This document shows, in pieces, positions 51,368-59,110 of a DNA stretch of 64,000 nt. The DNA comes from Bryobacteraceae bacterium. GTDB taxonomy: Bacteria; Acidobacteriota; Terriglobia; Bryobacterales; Bryobacteraceae. Below the pieces are notes generated by a model. It was not told the DNA's origin. It was given only the letters and a program-made list of their open reading frames with translations, and searched no databases. The translations under genes were made by a program, and so were the position numbers. The DNA lies in assembly GCA_041394945.1 (NCBI GenBank), contig JAWKHH010000005.1, positions 62,001-126,000 on the forward strand, given 5' to 3'. Numbering within the stretch: the first letter of the stretch is position 1; each line of letters starts with the position of its first letter.

Positions 51368-54300
51368 TCAGAACGATAACCGCATCGTCATCTGGATCTG
51401 CCGCGGCGTCCAGTACGAGGTTTGCAGCGACTGAATCCCGTCCGAGGTGTTCGGATTCACCAGCCCCTGCATGTTGAACGCGTTGAACGCATCGAGATTC
51501 ACGCGCAGACGCACGGACTCGGTGATGTTGAACACCTTGTACAGCGAGATATCGGCCTGAAAGTTCTTCGGCCCCTGGAGGATCGTGTGGCCGAACGGGT
51601 TCACGCCCGCCGGACCGGGATTGTAAGCCGTCACCGCCTGGCTGCCGTTCTTCAGCGGAACCGCGACGTTGTTGTTGCCGAAGTTCGCCGCGCCGGGCGT
51701 GTTGTTGATCGGAGCGAGGTAGGGCTGATAGTCGGCGGGGACGCCCTGCACGCCGTTGCGCACCGCGTTCACCACAGTCGGCGAGAGGTAACCGTTGAAC
51801 CACAGGTACGCCGGCCGGCAGACGCCGCTGCGGCAATCGGTGACCGGGACGCTGCTCTTATAGAGCTTCACCGGGCTGGTGGCGCCCCAGTTGGCGGCCG
51901 CCACCGAGAAGCTTTGCGACACGACAGTGCCGGTCATCGCGAGCTGAAAGCCGCCGAGCACCGCGTTGACGAAGCCGTTCGCGTTGCCGAGGAACCGCTT
52001 GCCCTTGCCCACCGGCAGATCGACGATGCCGTTGAAGGCGATGCGGTGCCGCGGGATGGCCGTATCCTGCTGGTAGTTTTCGTAGCGGTTCAGCTCGCGG
52101 CTCGGCTGGATCGTGGTTCCGGTTTCAAGGCCAGCCGGCAGAACGCCCGGCGCGAACAGGTTCGCCGGATAGAGTACGTTGTCGCGGAACGTGTTGCCGC
52201 CGACGCGGAACGCCCGCGAGTAGACGTAGAAGGCCTGGTAGGCGAAGCCGTTCCGGAACGGACGCTGATAGTTGAACTGCAGCGCGCTGTCGTTGGACCA
52301 GCCGTTCTTCGTGGAGACGACGTTGCTGCCCCACGTGGTGTTATCGTAGCCCCGCGTCGCCACCGACGCGAGGGGACCGGTGGGCGGCGTCGTCCCGGTG
52401 GCCACCTGCCAGACGTAGGTGGACGGCGCGTTGTTGTATTGGAGATTCTGGTCGAGATGCTCGCCGTGCGTGAAGACGTAGGTGGCGCGGAAGACGGAGC
52501 CGTCCGGCAGCGGCTGCTCGATCGTGAAATTGGCCGTGTCGACGCGCGCCGGCGGATACTTGGCTGCGAGCGTGGTGCTCATCGAGATGCCGCGAAGCAG
52601 GGCGTCTTCCGTGTTGGTGTTCACCACGTCGCGGCTGTTCTGCCCGGCCACGATCGTCTGCGGGTTTCGCAGCAGATAGTTCGGGAGTCCGTCCGGCGAC
52701 TGGTTGGCGGCGTTGAAGTTTTGCGAATAAGCGGCCGTGAACGGGTAAACCGCGGTGAGGTACCGAACCGAGTTCCGGATGGGCACCGGATAGATGTACC
52801 GGCCGTAGCCGCCACGGATGACCGTGCCGTTGCTGCCGAACGAAGGCGTGTAGGCGAAGCCGAGGCGCGGCATGATGTTGTTCCAGCTTCCGTAGAATCC
52901 CGCGTCCGGCAGGCCCGCCTCGGACGGGGTCACGAACTTCGCGCCGAGCTTGCTCAGGTTGTTGATGATGGCCTGAGTGGTGTAGCCGATGTCGATGTAG
53001 TGTTGGATGGGATGCTTGAGGACGATCGCGTCCTTTTCCAGGCTGAAGGTGGCGAAGTTGTCACCGTCTGAGTGCGGCGCGGGGTGGCCTTCCCACCGCA
53101 GCCCGGCATTGATGGTGAGCCGCTGGCTCAGGCGGTAGTTGTCCTGGAGGTAGAGGTCGAACTCCTGGAGGCGCGATCGGCCGAAGGGCGCGTTCTTGCG
53201 CTGGCTATAGGCGCTGGCCGCGCCGAGGAAGAAGTCAGCGTCCTGGTAGCCGGTGTTGGCGCGCGCGCCGTAGTTGGCGCCGGTGGAGGGGTCGTAGATC
53301 GCGGTCGCGAGGTTGGTGAAATCCACCGCGTCCGGCGAGCGGTCCGATAGATATCCGAATCGCTCGTGACGATAGCGGCCGCCGAACTGGAGCTGGTGCT
53401 TGCCTGAGATCTTGGTGAGGTTTTCGTCGGCGGTGTCGATCCGCTGGTTCATGCCGTAGTTCCACTGGGATCCGCCGTAGGGCATGATCAGGTTCGAGCC
53501 GATGGCCGGAAAACCGGTTTGGCCGAAGTTGTTCGGCAGTCCGAGGAAGGACTCGTAGTTCCCTTGCGACACCTGATTGCCCTCGACGAACATGCGCTGC
53601 CACTGCTGGCTGAGGATCGTCTCCGAATAGAACGTTGGAGAGAAGGTGTGCGAGAAGCCGAGCGCGTGGCTGATGGTGGTCACCGGGATGGCCTGGTAGC
53701 CGGTTGCGCCGGGCGGAAGTCCGCCGCCTTCGATATTGGCCGGCGACGCCGACGGGTAGTTGCGCAGCGCCTGCTGCTTCTGGTCGATATCGGTGAACCG
53801 GAGATAGACGCGGTTGGCCTCGTTGAACACGTGGTCCATGCGGACGGTCCAGTTGGGCACCGTCTGAGTGGTCTTGTTCGTGTCGTTGATGTTCGAGTTC
53901 ACCAGCGGATTGTCGGAGGTGTGCGGGAGCGGGGTGGCCGCGTACAGGATCTTCGCGAGGGGGCTGACGCGGCTCAGCGGGATCTGGTTGTTCGAGAACG
54001 GCAGGCGTGAGTAGCTGGCGGCGGCGCCCTGCGTGGTGGCCGGATCGTAGAGCTGCTGGAGCACGCCGGCGTTGTTGCGCAGACCGCTGAAGTCGCCGTT
54101 GCGCATCGCCACCGTCGGGACACGCACGAGCTGGCTCGAATCCTGCCGCAGGGAGAAGCGCTCGTAGGCGAAGAAGAAGAACGACTTGTTCCGGCCGTTG
54201 TAGAGCTTCGGAATCAGAACCGGACCGCCCACCGATCCGCCGAATTCGTTACGCACCAGGTGCGGCGCGGCGAAGTTCGCGGGGTTCTGCCGGGCTTTGG

Positions 54301-55078
54301 CGATTCCGAAATAGTTGTTGCGGGCGGTCTCGAACAACGACCCGTGGAAGGAGTTTGTGCCGGACTTTGTGGTAAGGATCACCGTGGCCGGCGTGGCGAA
54401 TTGCGCGCTCGAATTGAGTGTTTCGAACTTGGCCTCCTGCACCGCGTCGGGATCGGGCAGCGTGGATTGCGCCGTGTTCGCCTCGCCGCCGAAGTTGCGG
54501 TTGGTCATGGGCGCGCCGTCCTGCGAGTATTCCATCGCTTCCTGCATCAGGCCGTTGGCGCGCGTGCCGTTGCCCTCGAGACCCGGCACCGTCTTCTGGG
54601 CCAGCCCGAGCACGTTGCGTCCGTTCTGCGGAAGCTGGTCAATACGGTTGGAATCGAGAAACGTGCTGACCGTGCCGCTGTCGTAGGTGGCGAGCTGGAG
54701 CGTGTCGCCCTGCACCGTCACCTGCTCGGCCACGTCGCCCACGGTGAGCGTCGGGTTCAGCACCGCCACCTGCGAGTTCTGCAGCGTCACGTTCGCCTCG
54801 TACTTCTTCATGCCCGGCGATGCGAACGTGATCGTGTAACTTCCCGCGAACAGGCCACGCACGGAGTAGAAGCCCACTTCGTTGGACGTCGTATCGGTGG
54901 TGACGCCGGTTTTCTGGTTAAGGACATGGACGGCGCAAGCCGGCACGGCCGCGCCAGTCGGGTCCTGGATAGTGCCCTGGATCGAGCCGGCGCCGCTTTG
55001 CGCGAGCCCGATCACAGGAGCGATGAGTATGCCGGCCAAGGCCATGGCGAGGGCCGGTGCTTTCCCGCTGAGAATCAT
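51368..55078 (-). CDS. TonB-dependent receptor, Oar-like, with carboxypeptidase-regulatory domain (2)
   Basis: 1236-residue outer-membrane receptor: signal peptide (LAMALAGILIAPVIGLAQ), carboxypeptidase-regulatory-like domain (~30-115), plug with LPQNGRNVLGLAQ and YSQDGAPMTNRNFGG, and a long barrel ending in terminal Phe (TMRLSF). ATG 55078 has GGGAGG eight bases upstream; longer in-frame starts (55117, 55174) lack one. A TATACT box lies ~84 bases upstream. It diverges from receptor 3 across a structured 321-base gap. Confidence 0.92.
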   Translation of the reverse strand: MILSGKAPALAMALAGILIAPVIGLAQSGAGSIQGTIQDPTGAAVPACAVHVLNQKTGVTTDTTSNEVGFYSVRGLFAGSYTITFASPGMKKYEANVTLQNSQVAVLNPTLTVGDVAEQVTVQGDTLQLATYDSGTVSTFLDSNRIDQLPQNGRNVLGLAQKTVPGLEGNGTRANGLMQEAMEYSQDGAPMTNRNFGGEANTAQSTLPDPDAVQEAKFETLNSSAQFATPATVILTTKSGTNSFHGSLFETARNNYFGIAKARQNPANFAAPHLVRNEFGGSVGGPVLIPKLYNGRNKSFFFFAYERFSLRQDSSQLVRVPTVAMRNGDFSGLRNNAGVLQQLYDPATTQGAAASYSRLPFSNNQIPLSRVSPLAKILYAATPLPHTSDNPLVNSNINDTNKTTQTVPNWTVRMDHVFNEANRVYLRFTDIDQKQQALRNYPSASPANIEGGGLPPGATGYQAIPVTTISHALGFSHTFSPTFYSETILSQQWQRMFVEGNQVSQGNYESFLGLPNNFGQTGFPAIGSNLIMPYGGSQWNYGMNQRIDTADENLTKISGKHQLQFGGRYRHERFGYLSDRSPDAVDFTNLATAIYDPSTGANYGARANTGYQDADFFLGAASAYSQRKNAPFGRSRLQEFDLYLQDNYRLSQRLTINAGLRWEGHPAPHSDGDNFATFSLEKDAIVLKHPIQHYIDIGYTTQAIINNLSKLGAKFVTPSEAGLPDAGFYGSWNNIMPRLGFAYTPSFGSNGTVIRGGYGRYIYPVPIRNSVRYLTAVYPFTAAYSQNFNAANQSPDGLPNYLLRNPQTIVAGQNSRDVVNTNTEDALLRGISMSTTLAAKYPPARVDTANFTIEQPLPDGSVFRATYVFTHGEHLDQNLQYNNAPSTYVWQVATGTTPPTGPLASVATRGYDNTTWGSNVVSTKNGWSNDSALQFNYQRPFRNGFAYQAFYVYSRAFRVGGNTFRDNVLYPANLFAPGVLPAGLETGTTIQPSRELNRYENYQQDTAIPRHRIAFNGIVDLPVGKGKRFLGNANGFVNAVLGGFQLAMTGTVVSQSFSVAAANWGATSPVKLYKSSVPVTDCRSGVCRPAYLWFNGYLSPTVVNAVRNGVQGVPADYQPYLAPINNTPGAANFGNNNVAVPLKNGSQAVTAYNPGPAGVNPFGHTILQGPKNFQADISLYKVFNITESVRLRVNLDAFNAFNMQGLVNPNTSDGIQSLQTSYWTPRQIQMTMRLSF

Positions 55079-55399
55079 CTTCAATGCCTCCCACTGTCGT
55101 CGCCGGGTTCCGCGCATAGGCGTTCCCGGTCGCGGTTGTTCGATAGCAACCGTTGAGGCGAAGTATATAACCACTGCTGGCGGTAGTTAGTGAATCGGAT
55201 TCAATGAAAGATAGGGGGTAAATCTACTAACGAAGCACTACCCGGAGCGAGGCGGCTATTCCGCCGCCAGCCGGATTCGGCCGGCAGACGCCGCTCGGGT
55301 AGCCCCGATTTTGGACTGGCAACGAGCGGCAAGGTGTGATATATGTTTATCAATTTGTTAAGAATCTTCAATCAGCTTGAAAGGGAGGTCTTCTCGCTC
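55079..55399. other. Intergenic region between divergent TonB receptor genes
   Basis: 321 bases, no ORF of note. It contains: a CGGTTG/CAACCG hairpin (55133-55152) in the leader of receptor 2; a TATACT box for receptor 2 (55162-55167, reverse); an AT-rich patch around 55200-55235; a 65-base three-way-junction inverted repeat (55238-55302); and an AT-rich GATATATG stretch near 55339 ahead of receptor 3. Confidence 0.7.
55238..55302. other. 65-base nested inverted repeat, possible structured RNA or DNA element
   Basis: Outer arms CTACCCGgAGCG (55238-55249, one bulged G) and CGCTCGGGTAG (55292-55302) pair over 11 bases. They enclose two hairpins: GGCGG/CCGCC with a 5-base loop (55251-55265) and GCCGG/CCGGC with a 6-base loop (55270-55285). 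The whole folds as a three-way junction on either strand. No known RNA family was recognised. Confidence 0.6.
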
Positions 55400-58300
55400 A
55401 TGCGTCTGTCTCACTACCTGGCTCCGCTTCTGCTTGCGCCCGCTCTGGCGCCCGCCCAGACCACGTTCGCCGTTATCACCGGCTCGGTGACGGACCCTGG
55501 CGGAGCCGCCGTGCCCGGGGCCACCGTGGAGGTGACCCACGTCGCCAGCAACTACAACTACACCACGCAATCGAACGAATCCGGCGTTTACACGCTGGCC
55601 CAGTTGCGCGAAGGCGTTTACGTCTTGCGGGCCAAGGCCGCCGGGTTCCAGGAGTTCGTCGTTCAGCAGATCCGGCTGGTGGCGCGCGATCAGCGCCGCA
55701 TCGACGTCAGCCTCAAGGTCGGCGCCGTGGAGACGGCCATTGAGGTGAGCGCGGGCGCGACGCTGATTGAGACCGAAACGGCGCGCATCGGCGATTCGAA
55801 AAGCGCGGACCAACTGAAATCCGTGCCTCTCAACACGCGGTCTCTCTACAACTTCCTCGCCCTTACGCCGGGCGTGCTGGCCGCCTCCGGGCAGGCGACG
55901 CGGCGTTTCGCGGGAAGCCGCGTCAACCAGTCTGAACAATCGATCGACGGCATCACGGTGAGCAACGGCTACGACGGCACGCAAATCTCCCCGCTGGTCA
56001 GCTACATCGAAAGTTACGAGGAAGTGCGCGTCGACATGGCCAACAACAGCGCAGACATCGGATCGGTGGGCCAGGTGACGATCATCTCGAAGTCGGGAAC
56101 CAACGACATCCACGGGGCCGCCTTCGACTACTACACAACCCCCTGGTTCCGCGCGCGGAACCCGTTCGCCGCACAGCGCGGAACCGGCATCGTCCATCAG
56201 CCGGGTTTCTCGATCGGCGGACCCATCTACCTGCCGAAGGTCTACGACGGCCGGAACAAGACGTTCTTCTTTTTCTCGTTCGAAACCTCGCGCGGCAGCA
56301 ACGTGCTGCAGCTTCTGAACCCCACTGTCCCGCTCGAGCCATGGCGCTCCGGCAACTTCGCGGTGTCCAACACCAACGTTCGCGACCCGTTCGCCTCCAA
56401 CCAGCCTTTCCCCGATCGCCAGATCCCGCAGTCGCGCATCAACGCCGTCTCACAGCGAATTCAGGACCGCTTCTATCCGTTGCCGAACCAGTTCCCCGGC
56501 TCCACTTCGCTGCGCGCGCGCAACTACGTCGAGCAGGTCTCCCGGCCCTTCGACCCCAATACGTACTTCACCACGCGCATCGATCACCGGTTCTCGGAAA
56601 AGTCGTTCCTGTTCGCCCGCTGGACGTTTGACCGATCTTATTCCCGCGCCTTCGAAGGCAACCTTCCAACGATCGGCCGCCGCTGGCAGACGCGCGACAC
56701 CCGTGCGCTGAGCGGCTCCTACACCCACCAGATCACGCCCACGCTCATCTTCGAATCGCGCTACGGCCTGGCGTTCAACGACAATCCGCGCAACGGCCCG
56801 ATTCTCGGCCGTGAAATCATTTCCGAGCTGGGCATCACCGGCCTCGTCGACAATCTGCCCGACATCAATGGGTTGCCGAACATCGGCTTCCAGGGGCTCG
56901 CCGTTCAGGGCCTTTCACAGACGCAGTGGCGTCATCCCGGCTTCCGCAACTTCCAGCACCAGTGGCAGGAGCACCTGAACTGGTTCCGCGGCCGGCACTC
57001 GCTGAAGGCCGGCCTCATCATCGGAACGGTGAATTTCCAGGACAGCCAGGCCCCGGCCGCTCTGTTCGGCCAGTTCCGGTTCTCGAACCGCTTCACCGGC
57101 TTCCCCTACGCCGACTTCCTGCTCGGCATCCCGACCACGGCGCAGCGTGCGGCTCCGCAACTCCACATCGACCGCCGGCGCTGGGCCTACGACTTCTTCG
57201 TCACCGACGACTTTAAAGTCGCCCAGAACCTGACCCTGAACCTCGGTCTGCGCTACGAGCTTCACCCCGGCTTCCGCGAGAAGAACGGCCTGCAATCCAC
57301 CTTCGATATCGCCAGCGGCTCAATCGTTGTCCCGGACGGCTCGCTCAGCAAGGTGAGCCCGCTACTGCCGCTCGACTACGTGAATGTGATCGAGGGAAGC
57401 GCGGTGGGGCTCTCCGGCGGCCGTCTCTTCAAGACGGACAGGAACAACTTCGCGCCCCGCATCGGTGTCGCCTGGAGGCCGTTCGGCCCCGATACCGTGA
57501 TCCGGGCGGGCTATGGTTTCTTCTACGACGTGGTGCCGCCGAGGGAGAACGCCGGCGGGTCGCCGTTCGTGGTGAACGAGCCGACATTCACCAACCCTGC
57601 GAACGCACCCACGGTGATCTTCCCGCTGGCCTTTCCCTCCACCGGCACCGGGGGTCCGAGCACCGTCGGGCTGCCCGCCGCCATCCGCCGCGACATGCGC
57701 AACCCGTTTTCGATGCAATACAACGCCACCATCGAACACCAGCACTGGAGCACGGGGTTCCGCGTATCCTACATCGGCACCAACACGCGCCAGGGCGAGT
57801 GGGGCTATAACTTCAACCAGCCGGCTCCCGATAGCCGCGCGTTCATCGACAAGGCGCGGCCGTTCCCGAACTATCCGGCAATCACTTACTTGAGCAACGG
57901 CGCCGGCCACCAGTATCACGGACTCATGATGGAAGCCGAGCGCCGCTTCGCGCAAGGGCTCGCCTACCAGGTGTCGTGGACGTGGGCGCGCGATATTGGC
58001 GACCTCGACCGCAATCAGCAACCCGAGAACGCCTTCGATCGCGTCCGCGAACGGGCCGTCTGGCACGACATGCCCACCCACCGCGTCAGCGGCAACCTGA
58101 TCTATCAGCTTCCGTTTGGCAAGGGCAAGAGGTTCCTCAACAGCGCCGGCCGGGGACTCAATCTCGTCGCCGGCGGCTGGGAGCTCAGTTACATCTACAG
58201 TTACTACTCCGGCCAGCGCGTTACGCCGCTGTGGACTGGCCCGGACCCGGTGGGAACCGCATTCACACGGAGCCGGACGCCACCCACCGTAACCATCCGC

Positions 58301-58666
58301 GCCGATCATCTGAGCAACGCGAATTTCCCGGCCGATCTGCGCTCCACGGATCGCTGGTTCGACACCTCGGCCTTCGGTCCGGTCTCGCCGGGCCGCTACG
58401 GAACGTCGGCCAAGAATGTGATCATCGGGCCGGATTCCCGCGTCTGGAGCGCGGGGCTGTACAAGTACTTCGATGTCAGCGAGCGGTTCCGCATCCGGCT
58501 GGAACTCACCGGCGGCAACATACTGAATCACCCGAACTACAACGTCCCGGCAAGCAACCTTTCGCAGTCGGCGAACTTCGGCGTGATCAGCGGGGTGGGC
58601 GGGACGTCGTCGCTCGATCAATCCGGGCCGCGCTCGTTCCGGACGGCGATCCGGGCCGAGTGGTAG
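55400..58666 (+). CDS. TonB-dependent receptor, Oar-like, with carboxypeptidase-regulatory domain (3)
   Basis: 1088-residue outer-membrane receptor: signal peptide (LAPLLLAPALAPAQ), carboxypeptidase-regulatory-like domain with SVTDPGGAAVPGATVEV and GVYTLAQLREGVY, plug with VPLNTRSLYNFLALTPG and QSIDGITVSNGYDG, then a barrel with the usual GRNKTFFFFSFE landmark and C-terminal RAEW. ATG 55400 follows an AGGGAGG ribosome-binding site; ATG 55343 is in frame upstream but lacks one. It is followed 17 bases after its stop by the cupin gene. Confidence 0.92.
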   Translation: MRLSHYLAPLLLAPALAPAQTTFAVITGSVTDPGGAAVPGATVEVTHVASNYNYTTQSNESGVYTLAQLREGVYVLRAKAAGFQEFVVQQIRLVARDQRRIDVSLKVGAVETAIEVSAGATLIETETARIGDSKSADQLKSVPLNTRSLYNFLALTPGVLAASGQATRRFAGSRVNQSEQSIDGITVSNGYDGTQISPLVSYIESYEEVRVDMANNSADIGSVGQVTIISKSGTNDIHGAAFDYYTTPWFRARNPFAAQRGTGIVHQPGFSIGGPIYLPKVYDGRNKTFFFFSFETSRGSNVLQLLNPTVPLEPWRSGNFAVSNTNVRDPFASNQPFPDRQIPQSRINAVSQRIQDRFYPLPNQFPGSTSLRARNYVEQVSRPFDPNTYFTTRIDHRFSEKSFLFARWTFDRSYSRAFEGNLPTIGRRWQTRDTRALSGSYTHQITPTLIFESRYGLAFNDNPRNGPILGREIISELGITGLVDNLPDINGLPNIGFQGLAVQGLSQTQWRHPGFRNFQHQWQEHLNWFRGRHSLKAGLIIGTVNFQDSQAPAALFGQFRFSNRFTGFPYADFLLGIPTTAQRAAPQLHIDRRRWAYDFFVTDDFKVAQNLTLNLGLRYELHPGFREKNGLQSTFDIASGSIVVPDGSLSKVSPLLPLDYVNVIEGSAVGLSGGRLFKTDRNNFAPRIGVAWRPFGPDTVIRAGYGFFYDVVPPRENAGGSPFVVNEPTFTNPANAPTVIFPLAFPSTGTGGPSTVGLPAAIRRDMRNPFSMQYNATIEHQHWSTGFRVSYIGTNTRQGEWGYNFNQPAPDSRAFIDKARPFPNYPAITYLSNGAGHQYHGLMMEAERRFAQGLAYQVSWTWARDIGDLDRNQQPENAFDRVRERAVWHDMPTHRVSGNLIYQLPFGKGKRFLNSAGRGLNLVAGGWELSYIYSYYSGQRVTPLWTGPDPVGTAFTRSRTPPTVTIRADHLSNANFPADLRSTDRWFDTSAFGPVSPGRYGTSAKNVIIGPDSRVWSAGLYKYFDVSERFRIRLELTGGNILNHPNYNVPASNLSQSANFGVISGVGGTSSLDQSGPRSFRTAIRAEW

Positions 58667-58669
58667 CGC

Positions 58670-58675
58670 TACACT
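58670..58675 (+). promoter_or_regulatory. -10-like TACACT ahead of the cupin gene
   Basis: TACACT ends 7 bases before GTG 58683, with no ribosome-binding site in between; it overlaps the region just after the receptor 3 stop. An identical TACACT lies 16 bases before the APC permease start (59089-59094). Confidence 0.4.
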
Positions 58676-58682
58676 GGTCCGC

Positions 58683-59045
58683 GTGCCCACGCTGATCAAT
58701 GCACCCACGGTGATTGCCGCCGCCGGAAACAAACCGAAGCTGATTGAGGAGTACGCGGGCCGGGTTCGCACGGGCTCGACCGATATCAGCATCGCGAGGA
58801 TGAAGAGCCCGGAGGGTTGGGTGGAGCCGGGCCAAACGCCGGAGTTCGACGAATACACGCTGGTGATCGGCGGAACGCTGCGCGTCGAGTCGCGCGACGG
58901 AGTGCTCGATGTAGGGGCGGGGCAGGCGGTGATCGTGCGCGCCCGGGAGTGGGTGCGCTATTCGAGTCCGGCCGCCGGCGGAGCGGAGTATGTAGCGGTG
59001 TGTCTGCCGGCGTTCTCCCCGGATACGGTCCACCGGGACGGGTGA
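58683..59045 (+). CDS. Small cupin-fold protein
   Basis: 120 residues, a single cupin barrel: EFDEYTLVIGGTLRVES (motif 1 region) and VGAGQAVIVRAREWVRYSSP (motif 2 region). The usual metal-binding His residues are mostly replaced (E/Y in motif 1, W in motif 2), as in EutQ-like cupins. Function unknown; perhaps a small-molecule binder or epimerase-like protein. GTG start. Confidence 0.78.
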   Translation: MPTLINAPTVIAAAGNKPKLIEEYAGRVRTGSTDISIARMKSPEGWVEPGQTPEFDEYTLVIGGTLRVESRDGVLDVGAGQAVIVRAREWVRYSSPAAGGAEYVAVCLPAFSPDTVHRDG

Positions 59046-59110
59046 CGGCGGTGAATTTTCCGTAAGCGCTGGCGCCACAAGGGTGAGCTACACTCTGGAG
59101 CGGTGCTTTC

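Noticed and set aside
51422..53071. Long open frame on the plus strand opposite TonB receptor 2, and similar long frames at 59723-61252, 2640-4058, 1305-2216 and 41189-41950
   Set aside because: All lie antisense to well-supported genes, have Arg/Gly/Ala/His-rich low-information sequence and no recognisable motif; typical mirror frames of high-GC coding DNA.
55238..55302. Cloverleaf-like element considered as a tRNA
   Set aside because: It has only two internal hairpins, no anticodon or T-loop consensus and no CCA-compatible acceptor end.
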